Position numbers and translations under genes: made by a program. A model generated the notes under the pieces. It was not told the origin of the DNA and searched no databases. It saw nothing but the letters and a program-made list of their open reading frames with translations. Of a stretch of 64,000 bases of DNA, positions 42,372 through 49,915 are shown in pieces. This DNA comes from Cacconaster sp045642485 (GTDB taxonomy: Bacteria > Bacteroidota > Bacteroidia > Bacteroidales > UBA932). How positions within the stretch are numbered: position 1 is the first letter of the stretch; each line of letters starts with the position of its first letter. Location: assembly GCA_045642485.1 (NCBI GenBank), contig JAZUIV010000061.1:1-64000 (forward strand), in the 5' to 3' direction.

Positions 42372-43565
42372 ATGAAGAAGATTAAATATAAAACCAGTGT
42401 AACTCTTCTGGTCGTCCTGGCCAGTCTTGTATGCATACTTATTTGCTTGATGGTCATACGTATCTTCAGCCCTGGAGAAGAGGCCGTCGTCGGCATTTTT
42501 TCCTTGGCCGCAACACTTATTGGAACCATCTTCATTGCCATAGAGCTGAAAAACAGTTCGGAAGTCACCTGCAGTGAGATGTTGATAGATCTGAACAATT
42601 ACTTCCATGACAGTGACCGTCTGATGAAAGTGTATGAAGTGCTGGAGAAGTGCAATGACGAGAAAGACTATACTGCCGGCCAGTGGAAAGATGTTTCCAG
42701 TGTCGAGGTTGCCCAGTACTGTACATTCTTCGAGAATCTCTTCCTTCTTTACAGACATCACATCGCCAGCATCGATGATCTGGATGATCTGTTCGGATAC
42801 AGATTCTTCAGCTTCGTAAACAATCCTTACATTCAGGAGAAATACATCTTCCCGACATCTTCGTCCTATGCCGAGATTTTCGAACTGTACAAAGTCTGGA
42901 TCAGGCACCGCTGTCAGGAGAACAACGGAGCCAAGGGATGGCAGCGTCATATTCCTTGTTCGGATTACATCATTCCGTATGAATATCTCGACGGGAAGCT
43001 TTATCTGTATGATTATGGCACCGAGACTTATAACAAGTCTTTGAGAGTCTTTGAGGCTAAAGGGAAGAGGTTCGAGATGCGCCAGCTCGGATTTGACAGC
43101 ATCAGCACAATAATACGCCTTCAAGACAAGGTGGTGGATAACATTGAGGACAAAGATTCATATTACGCTCTTTCACGTGCGGAAATCCTTGAATCCGTCC
43201 AGATGGACTATGTGGCAGGCATTTTCAATGAGGATGATGAAATGGTTGCATTTGCCGTGATAGTAAGTAACAGGACCGGAGGCAGAAGTCTCGCGGTCGA
43301 TTTCGGGCTTGCACCAAACAAGTGCTTCACTTTTGATGCTGTATGCTCTGATCCGGAGTGGCGCGGCTATGGTTTCCACAGGCAGTTCATCAAATGGACC
43401 GTGGAACTTTCAGAGTCCGCTGGTATCGGGAACATACTTGCTACCGTATCACCGGACAATGCTCCGAGCCGACTGAATTTCCTTGCCGAAGGGTTCACTG
43501 TCAAGGATACGAAGACAAAGTATTCGAGTCTCAAAAGAAACCTTTTGCTTAAGAAGTTGTTTTGA
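42372..43565 (+). CDS. Membrane-anchored GNAT-family acetyltransferase
   Basis: A 397-residue protein with three parts. Two N-terminal membrane helices (TLLVVLASLVCILICLMVIR; VGIFSLAATLIGTIFIAIEL) lead to a helical domain (about 65-185) like DUF4760-type membrane proteins. A C-terminal GNAT fold (about 215-390) carries the acetyl-CoA loop DPEWRGYGFHRQF and then ATVSPDNAPSRLNFLAEGF. Small-molecule or protein N-acetylation is the family role; substrate unknown. It is the last gene of the cluster, and its final codons and stop lie inside the right flanking repeat (43548-43589). Confidence 0.7.
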   Translation: MKKIKYKTSVTLLVVLASLVCILICLMVIRIFSPGEEAVVGIFSLAATLIGTIFIAIELKNSSEVTCSEMLIDLNNYFHDSDRLMKVYEVLEKCNDEKDYTAGQWKDVSSVEVAQYCTFFENLFLLYRHHIASIDDLDDLFGYRFFSFVNNPYIQEKYIFPTSSSYAEIFELYKVWIRHRCQENNGAKGWQRHIPCSDYIIPYEYLDGKLYLYDYGTETYNKSLRVFEAKGKRFEMRQLGFDSISTIIRLQDKVVDNIEDKDSYYALSRAEILESVQMDYVAGIFNEDDEMVAFAVIVSNRTGGRSLAVDFGLAPNKCFTFDAVCSDPEWRGYGFHRQFIKWTVELSESAGIGNILATVSPDNAPSRLNFLAEGFTVKDTKTKYSSLKRNLLLKKLF

Positions 43566-43780
43566 AATGATTAACTTCAATACTTATGCTTCTTTTTCGC
43601 ATATTTTCCGATGCTTTTCAGCCGCTACCCGGCGGGCTAAAGCCCTGCTGCTCGGGTCGCAGGCATCAAAATGCCTGCTTTTAACCACTCGCGACCCCAT
43701 TGCGCCATCAAATCATCAAAAAATCTACTGAAAAATAACCTATAATAATTTTCGTGAACCATTTCAAAACAACTTCTAAG
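43548..43780. repeat. MITE-like element: right flanking repeat, hairpins, third repeat copy
   Basis: 43548-43589 is the inverted match to the left copy at 33067-33107. Its first 22 bases (CTTAAGAAGTTGTTTTGAAATG) are also inverted at 43760-43780 with one indel, so a 233-bp segment has its own terminal inverted repeats. Inside are stems GGGCT/AGCCC (43633-43644), GCAGGCAT/ATGCCTGC (43659-43678), and GGGTCGC/GCGACCC (43654-43660 with 43691-43697), which encloses the second. No coding frame is convincing. The structure resembles a small non-autonomous element or REP cluster. Confidence 0.7.
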
Positions 43781-43963
43781 TGTCTAACTGATTAATTAAT
43801 ACAATTACCTCCCCCTTGAAATCATTACTTGAAACAAGTTCATAAATCTCTGGGAAGTCCTTCTGGAACAACTTTCGAAGTTCGGAGGAGGAGATCGAAA
43901 GATGCTTTTTCGGCCATTTCCAAGCAAAATAGAGCCGATAATTGTCAAATGGGACGGCATTGT
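43776..43963 (-). pseudogene. Gene remnant ending in the third repeat copy
   Basis: On the minus strand a frame of about 61 codons reads as protein (NAVPFDNYRLYFAWKWP, then LRKLFQKDFPEIYELVSSN) but has a stop immediately upstream (TGA) and no start codon. It ends at a TAG inside the repeat at 43760-43780. I do not recognise it. It is probably the 3' end of a gene whose front was lost next to the AraC gene. The AraC stop lies just beyond its upstream limit. Confidence 0.4.
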
Positions 43964-43967
43964 GTCA

Positions 43968-44876
43968 TTAAACGGACCTGTAAGCCGCCGGGGTAATTCC
44001 TGTCTTCTTCCGGAAGAACTTGTAGAAAGCCGGAACGCTGGAGAAATGCATATCGTACGCAATCTCCTTGATGCTCATATCTGAATATTTCAGCAGGTTC
44101 TTAGCATCCAGAATGATGAAGGAGTCTATCCATTCAGGGGCCGTTCTTCCGCTCACTTCCTTGATGAACTTGGACAGATACTTCGAGGTCAGCAGCAGTC
44201 TGTCGGCATAGAATCCGATTTCGTGTTCCTCTTTGTGATGGTCAGCGACCAGTTTGAGAAAGTTCTCGAATACCGTGTTCGCTCTCTTTGTCCTGGCCGG
44301 AAGGGAGAGGTGGGCGACATCCAGCCGGTTCCTCCACATTGTCCCGAGCAGGTAGAAAATGGAGGTGCCGAGTGACTTGACCGCCTCCACTTTGTTCGGG
44401 ATATCAAGGGACAGCAGAGTCTCTGCGAGATCAAGATATTGTTTGAAAAGACCTCTCTCATCTTCGTTCAGGCGGATGCACGGGTTTTCCAGAGCCAGGA
44501 GACTGTCTTCGTACAATTTGCTGAAGTCCATTCTCACTCCTGTGATAAAGGCTTCTGTCGATGCCACAAGCACGAACTGCAGTTTTGACAGTTCGGATTG
44601 GTCCATTGCTTCGACTTTGGCAATGTTTCCTGGAGTATATATAATCAACGAGCCGGCTGAAACTTTATAGGATTTGAGGTTGATGTCCAGTGAAAAACTG
44701 CCATTTATGCAGAAAAAAGCCAGAAATCCGTTGAACCGCACGGGATATTTCATAAACTCGAGAGATTCGTTGTATCCCAGTTTCGCGATGAAAAAATCAT
44801 TACCCAGTTTGCGGTAGGAAAATTCAGGCATCTGTTTCAGGAGGTCCGGTATGTCAAAGTTGTGTCTTTCTGTCAT
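43968..44876 (-). CDS. AraC-family transcriptional regulator
   Basis: A 302-residue regulator: an N-terminal cupin-like sensing domain (about 20-170) and a C-terminal pair of helix-turn-helix units (about 205-302). The latter shows FYADRLLLTSKYLSKFIKEVSG and the AraC signature IKEIAYDMHFSSVPAFYKFFRKKTGITPAAYR. It is transcribed away from the TolC/HlyD/ABC-2 export operon across a 160-base AT-rich gap, so that operon is its likely target. The inducer cannot be predicted. Confidence 0.93.
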   Translation of the reverse strand: MTERHNFDIPDLLKQMPEFSYRKLGNDFFIAKLGYNESLEFMKYPVRFNGFLAFFCINGSFSLDINLKSYKVSAGSLIIYTPGNIAKVEAMDQSELSKLQFVLVASTEAFITGVRMDFSKLYEDSLLALENPCIRLNEDERGLFKQYLDLAETLLSLDIPNKVEAVKSLGTSIFYLLGTMWRNRLDVAHLSLPARTKRANTVFENFLKLVADHHKEEHEIGFYADRLLLTSKYLSKFIKEVSGRTAPEWIDSFIILDAKNLLKYSDMSIKEIAYDMHFSSVPAFYKFFRKKTGITPAAYRSV

Positions 44877-45036
44877 AATATCAGGCCAGACTATTTCTAG
44901 TCTTTATTGCATATTTTATTATCAATTATGCTATAAAAGAGCCAAATGGATAATTAATATGGCAAATATAGTATAATTATGGTTGATTTGGGACTTGTTT
45001 TTGTAACTTTTCACCCGAAAATTTAAAGAATAATAC

Positions 45037-46548
45037 ATGAAAATTGCAGGATTCATTATGTCCGTGGCAGCCCTTGCCATCGTGTCAAGCTCATACGGAC
45101 AGGAGCGTCTAAGCCTGGAAGAGTGCAGGTCTATGGCCGTTTCAAACAACAAGGCTCTTGAACAGGCGAGAATCAGTTCCGGGATGGCTCATTACGACAG
45201 GGCCATAGCAAGAGCAAACTTTTTTCCGAACATTTCGGCATCCGGTACATATCTGTACAACACCTTGGATGTGTCGTTGATTGACAGTGAAAAATCCGCC
45301 GCACTCCAAAATGCGGGAACCGCAATCCAGGGAAGCATTGCCGATAAGATGGATGCTCTCACTCAGGCGATTATGACCAATCCTGCGCTTGCCATGGAAT
45401 ATATGCAAAGTCCCATGTGGCAGACCGTTCTCGGTATGCTTTCGCAGACCGACATTTCGCAGGCGATAAACGGAATCGGCTCCAGTATCGATGACCTGCT
45501 GCATCCTGACCTTCATAACGTGGTCCTTGCCGGGGTTTCCTTGCAGCAGCCTGTTTTCGTGGGAGGTAAGATCATCGCTGCAAACAGGATTGCCGCCCTT
45601 GCCGAAGAACTCGCCGAAAGCAAATATGACGCTGAGTATGCACGGACAATTGTGGACATTGACCAGGCATACTGGCAGATTGTCTCCATCGCCGCCAAGA
45701 AGGAATTGGCGGAGAATTACTCCAATCTCCTGAAAACAATGGAGCGCGACGTGCAGATATCGGCCGATGAAGGTGTTGCCACTCAAGGCGATGTGCTGAC
45801 TATTAAGGTAAAGGCCAACGAGGCGGATATGATGCTGACAAGGGCCGCCAATGGCCTCAAACTGGCGAAGATGCTCCTCTGCAAGCAGATAGGACTTCCT
45901 CTCGATACGAATGTGATGCTTGCCGATGAAGGCTGTGCTGACATCGCGCTGCCCGGGGATCGCACAGTTCTCTCAATGGAAGAGATTACAGCAAGTAGGC
46001 CGGAACTCAGGAGCCTTGACCTGGCATCACGGATATATAGTGAGAAAATAAAGGTCGCGCGTGCGGATATGATGCCGCAAATCGCTCTGACCGGCAATTA
46101 CTTTCTGACCAATCCAAGTATGGCCGACGGTTTCCGGAAGGATTTCCGCGGCTTCTTTTCGGCAGGAGTTTCCTTAAGGATACCCATCTTTCACGGATTG
46201 GAAGCTCTCAAGAAGACACAGAAGGCCAAACTGGAGGCGGACCTTTACAGATCGAAGTATGATGACAGTATCAATCTTGTGAATCTTGAAGTATCACGGC
46301 TTCATGCGCAGCGTGACGAGGCTCTGGAGCGTCTTCGGATGGCAAAGAGCAACCTCGACAGCGCTGAGGAGAATCTGCGTGCCGCCACCGTCGGTTTCGA
46401 GGAAGGTGTGGTGGAATCCAATGTGGCTCTGGCCGCCCAGTCTGCCTGGCTCCAGGCTCATACGGAGTGTATAGATGCCGGCATCGAACTGCTGATGACG
46501 GATACAAATCTCAATCGTGCAGAAGGACAATATTCATCGGACAAATAA
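45037..46548 (+). CDS. TolC-family outer-membrane efflux protein
   Basis: A 503-residue outer-membrane channel. A signal peptide (MKIAGFIMSVAALAIVSSSYG) is followed by two outer-membrane efflux repeats. The first starts SLEECRSMAVSNNKALEQARI and contains FFPNISASGTYLYN; the second contains ISLRIPIFHGLE-type sequence (AGVSLRIPIFHGLEALKK). The N-terminal third has an unusually long insertion (about 75-150). It would provide the exit duct for the downstream adaptor and permeases. Ends 16 bases before the adaptor gene. Confidence 0.92.
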   Translation: MKIAGFIMSVAALAIVSSSYGQERLSLEECRSMAVSNNKALEQARISSGMAHYDRAIARANFFPNISASGTYLYNTLDVSLIDSEKSAALQNAGTAIQGSIADKMDALTQAIMTNPALAMEYMQSPMWQTVLGMLSQTDISQAINGIGSSIDDLLHPDLHNVVLAGVSLQQPVFVGGKIIAANRIAALAEELAESKYDAEYARTIVDIDQAYWQIVSIAAKKELAENYSNLLKTMERDVQISADEGVATQGDVLTIKVKANEADMMLTRAANGLKLAKMLLCKQIGLPLDTNVMLADEGCADIALPGDRTVLSMEEITASRPELRSLDLASRIYSEKIKVARADMMPQIALTGNYFLTNPSMADGFRKDFRGFFSAGVSLRIPIFHGLEALKKTQKAKLEADLYRSKYDDSINLVNLEVSRLHAQRDEALERLRMAKSNLDSAEENLRAATVGFEEGVVESNVALAAQSAWLQAHTECIDAGIELLMTDTNLNRAEGQYSSDK

Positions 46549-46564
46549 AAAAAAAGAACCAGAT

Positions 46565-47545
46565 ATGAAAAAGCATTACAATGTAATTATAGGACTAACC
46601 GTCCTTATCGCCCTGCTCGCAGTGATAGCTCTGGCAGGATTCTTGGCAAACAAACCCAAGGCAATGACGCTTCAGGGCGAGGCCGAGGCAACGGAATACC
46701 GCGTGTCAGGCAAGGTCCCCGGAAGAGTTGAGGAAATCTATGTACGGGAGGGGTCTATGGTGCACAAGGGTGATACTCTTGCATTTATAGATTCCCCTGA
46801 GGTAAGGGCCAAACTTGCCCAGGCTTCGGCTGCACGGGACGCGGCAATGGCCCAGAGCCGGAAGGCCACGAACGGAGCACGCCGGGAGCAGATTACCGGT
46901 GCGTACCAACTTTGGCAGCAGGCCATTGTCCAGGAAGATGTGATGAAGAAATCATTTGAACGCACCAGGCGCCTCTTCGAGCAGAATGTTGTCTCCGCTC
47001 AGAAGTATGATGAGGTCAAGGCAAAATACGATGCTGCTGTCAGCCAAACGCTGGCCGCAAAGAGCCAGTATGATATGGCTGTAGCCGGAGCCCGCCAGGA
47101 AGATAAGGATGCCGCCCTGGCGCTTGTGCACCAGGCGGAAGGGGCAATACAGGAGGTCCAGGGCTATATGAGCGAACTCTATCTGACATCTCCTGCCGAT
47201 GGCGTCATATCGTCAGTATATCCTAAAGCGGGAGAACTTGTGGGTCAGGGCGCTCCGGTTATGACAGTCACTGACCTGTCCGATATATGGTTTACCTTCA
47301 ACATACGGGAAGACTATCTCCACGGGATGAAGATAGGGGACAGGATTGCCCTGACCATTCCCGCACTCGACGGGAAGAGATGCCAGGCCATTGTCAACTA
47401 CATCGCAGTACGCGATTCATATGCCACCTGGAAGGCAACCAAGGAAATAGGGCAGTATGATGCCAGGACATTCGAGGTGCGCGCCGTCCCGCAGGAGCAT
47501 ATCGAAGGTGTCCTTCCCGGGATGACTGCATTAATTGAACAGTGA
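46565..47545 (+). CDS. HlyD-type periplasmic adaptor
   Basis: A 326-residue membrane-fusion protein: one N-terminal membrane helix (VIIGLTVLIALLAVIALAGFLA), a split lipoyl/barrel-sandwich domain (SGKVPGRVEEIYVREGSMVHKGDTL and LTSPADGVISSVYPKAGELVGQG, each within family patterns), a helical hairpin between them (about 85-215) and a C-terminal beta-barrel. It links inner-membrane permeases to the TolC channel. The start at MKKHYNV is preferred over an in-frame one inside the TolC gene. The stop overlaps the next start (TGATG). Confidence 0.92.
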   Translation: MKKHYNVIIGLTVLIALLAVIALAGFLANKPKAMTLQGEAEATEYRVSGKVPGRVEEIYVREGSMVHKGDTLAFIDSPEVRAKLAQASAARDAAMAQSRKATNGARREQITGAYQLWQQAIVQEDVMKKSFERTRRLFEQNVVSAQKYDEVKAKYDAAVSQTLAAKSQYDMAVAGARQEDKDAALALVHQAEGAIQEVQGYMSELYLTSPADGVISSVYPKAGELVGQGAPVMTVTDLSDIWFTFNIREDYLHGMKIGDRIALTIPALDGKRCQAIVNYIAVRDSYATWKATKEIGQYDARTFEVRAVPQEHIEGVLPGMTALIEQ

Positions 47546-48711
47546 TGTCCAGGAAGAATCTAAAGGACGTAATCCTGAGGGAACTCGGAATCTGGAGGAA
47601 GCGGCCGATCTTTGTGATTGCTCCTCTGGCGGTAATGACATTCTGCTCGGTCTTCTATCTGACCTTTCTCGGGGACGGGCTTCCTTCCGACCTTCCCATC
47701 GGAGTGGTGGATAATGACAATTCGTCCCTTTCGCGCAACTTCGTCCGCCAACTTGATGCGACGCAGCTTGGCAAGGTCATCCGTTACGACACGTTCGCTG
47801 ACGCAAGGAATGATATGCAGACCGGGAAGATTACCTCCGTATGTCTCATCCCGTCAGGATTCAACAGCGACCTGCAGGCCAGCAGGCAGCCTAAGATTAC
47901 CATTTATATCAACGGCCTGTATTTCGTTGGCGGGGCACTGTCCTATCAGGATCTGCTGACAATGATTTACCTGACCTCGGGTGCCGTGCAGAAACAGATG
48001 CTAGAAGCCAGGGGGGTCCCGGCATCGCAGATGCAGGGGCTGCTGCGTCCTGTCAACATAGACCTTCACAAGATTGGCAATCCGTTGACCAGCTACAATG
48101 AATGCCTTTCCTCCAATATACTTCCAGGGACGTTGCAGATGATGATAATCCTGATTCTAATCTATTCTCTCGGCATAGAACTGAAATACAACAAGTCAAG
48201 GGAACTGCTGGAGACAAGCGGCGGCTCCATTTGCGTGGCGGTGGGAGGAAAGATCATTCTCTACACTGTTTTCTTTACATTGCTCGGGATGCTTGTTGAA
48301 GTGCTGCTGTACTCCTGGATGCATTTCCCCCTTGTCGGCTCGATATGGAATATGATGCTTGATATGCTGCTTCTGGTGCTCGCCAGCGAGGCCTGTGCAG
48401 TGTTCATCATCGGTATCTGCCCGATATGCCGGTTCGCCCTGAGTCTCGGGGCCATATTCAGTGTGCTGTCCCTCAGTTTCACAGGATTCACCCTTCCTGT
48501 GGAAGTGATGCAGAGGATACTTCAGGGATTCCCGTATATGTTCCCGCTGCGCCATTACTACCTGTTCGGAGTTCAGGAGATAATGTACGGAAGCGGTTTC
48601 GCCGGATGGTGGCCGGAGGTGATATGGCAGCTGGCGTTCCTGATACCGCCTGTTTTCGTGCTGCCAAGGCTGAAGTCAGCTTATGTGAAACTAGATTATC
48701 CAAAGAACTGA
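47545..48711 (+). CDS. ABC-2 type permease (first)
   Basis: A 388-residue membrane protein with one N-terminal helix (IFVIAPLAVMTFCSVFYLTFLG), a large periplasmic loop (about 45-175, beginning LPIGVVDNDNSSLSRNFVRQL) and five C-terminal helices, the YhhJ/DrrB-like ABC-2 layout. The periplasmic opening is typical of YhgE/Pip-like exporters. Works as a permease with its neighbour; no ABC ATPase is encoded in the operon. The ATG overlaps the adaptor stop by one base. Confidence 0.9.
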   Translation: MSRKNLKDVILRELGIWRKRPIFVIAPLAVMTFCSVFYLTFLGDGLPSDLPIGVVDNDNSSLSRNFVRQLDATQLGKVIRYDTFADARNDMQTGKITSVCLIPSGFNSDLQASRQPKITIYINGLYFVGGALSYQDLLTMIYLTSGAVQKQMLEARGVPASQMQGLLRPVNIDLHKIGNPLTSYNECLSSNILPGTLQMMIILILIYSLGIELKYNKSRELLETSGGSICVAVGGKIILYTVFFTLLGMLVEVLLYSWMHFPLVGSIWNMMLDMLLLVLASEACAVFIIGICPICRFALSLGAIFSVLSLSFTGFTLPVEVMQRILQGFPYMFPLRHYYLFGVQEIMYGSGFAGWWPEVIWQLAFLIPPVFVLPRLKSAYVKLDYPKN

Positions 48712-48712
48712 T

Positions 48713-49915
48713 ATGGGAGGATTGAAGAAATGGTTCGGTGACGCCGTGCTGATATGCCGGCGTGAGTTGAAAAGGATTGTAGGCGACGGAGGGGTAATGC
48801 TCATATTCTTCGTTGCAGGTCTGGGATATCCGCTCCTGTACAACTGCGTGTATCATAACGGAATACTAGAGGACACCCCTGTTGCCGTGGTCGATGAGTC
48901 CCACAGCGTCCACAGCCGCAGGTATATCCGGAAGGTGGATGCCACCCGGGAACTGCGCGTGGCTCAGAAGTGCACGACAATGGCGGAGGCGGAAGAATTT
49001 ATGCGTCAGCGCAAGGTAAAAGGCGTCCTGTATTTCCCTAAAGATTTCGGACGCAATATAGACGAATGCCGCACGGCGACGCTTTCCATCTATGCCGATA
49101 TGAGCAGTTTTCTCTATTACAAAAACCTGATGCTCGGGGCAAACTTTGTGATGCTCGATGAGATGGAGAAGATAAAGATTGAACGGTATGGTACAGGCGG
49201 AATGTCCGACCAGGAGATTTCCCAGCTGATTGAGGCTATACCATACGAAGAGAACAATCCGTACAACAAGACTTTCTCGTACTCCATCTTCTTCCTTTCC
49301 GCAGCCTTGCTGCTCATCATACAGCAGGTTATGTTCTACGGCGTGTGCCTGTTGGCGGGAACGGCACGAGAGGAGGGGAGCAGCTATTTTCTTTTATGCG
49401 GCCGTGCCGGAGGGCCTTTTGCGGGAAGCGTCGTCGCCGGGAAGGCGGCGGCATATTGGCTGATTTTTATGGCCATCGGCGTATATATCGCCTGCCTTGT
49501 GCCGGCTATGTTCGGATTGCCGCAAAGAGGCAGTTTTGCTGACATACTGGTGCTGTTGCTTATCTATGTCACCGATTGTGTTTTCTTTGCAACTGCGTGG
49601 AGTTCTCTCTTCCACAAGCGTGAGACGGTGCTGGTGACTCTGCTCTTCATTTCGCCGATTGTAATGTTCCTGACCGGATTTTCCTGGCCGGCATCGGCAT
49701 TCCCGAAATTCTGGAGACTCTTCTCGTATATATTCCCGACATCGTTTGCCTGCCCGGCGTTCATCAATCTGAACACTGCGGGATGTGAACTCTCACAGGT
49801 TGGGAGTCTGTTGAACGCAATGGCTATCCAGACCGGAGCATACTGTCTCATCTCGGTACTGGCCGAAAACCTTGAGGGCCGAAAAAAAATCAAGGTTCTC
49901 AGTCGAGAACCTTGA
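48713..49915 (+). CDS. ABC-2 type permease (second)
   Basis: A 400-residue paralogue of the preceding permease with the same layout: N-terminal helix (GGVMLIFFVAGLGYPLLYN), periplasmic loop starting DTPVAVVDESHSVHSRRYIRKV and five to six C-terminal helices. It would form a heterodimer with the upstream permease. It starts one base after that gene and ends in a 17-base overlap with the convergent gene at 49899; no terminator is visible in the overlap. Confidence 0.9.
   Translation: MGGLKKWFGDAVLICRRELKRIVGDGGVMLIFFVAGLGYPLLYNCVYHNGILEDTPVAVVDESHSVHSRRYIRKVDATRELRVAQKCTTMAEAEEFMRQRKVKGVLYFPKDFGRNIDECRTATLSIYADMSSFLYYKNLMLGANFVMLDEMEKIKIERYGTGGMSDQEISQLIEAIPYEENNPYNKTFSYSIFFLSAALLLIIQQVMFYGVCLLAGTAREEGSSYFLLCGRAGGPFAGSVVAGKAAAYWLIFMAIGVYIACLVPAMFGLPQRGSFADILVLLLIYVTDCVFFATAWSSLFHKRETVLVTLLFISPIVMFLTGFSWPASAFPKFWRLFSYIFPTSFACPAFINLNTAGCELSQVGSLLNAMAIQTGAYCLISVLAENLEGRKKIKVLSREP

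Noticed and set aside
33124..43565. Cluster as part of a type VI or type VII secretion locus
   Set aside because: Kinase, phosphatase, FHA and CbbX-like AAA+ genes occur in such loci, but no sheath, Hcp, VgrG, ESX or EccC-type gene is present in the window.
33124..43565. Cluster as a TerY-P (tellurite/stress) triad
   Set aside because: Kinase and PP2C fit, but no von Willebrand A protein and no TerD-type protein is present.
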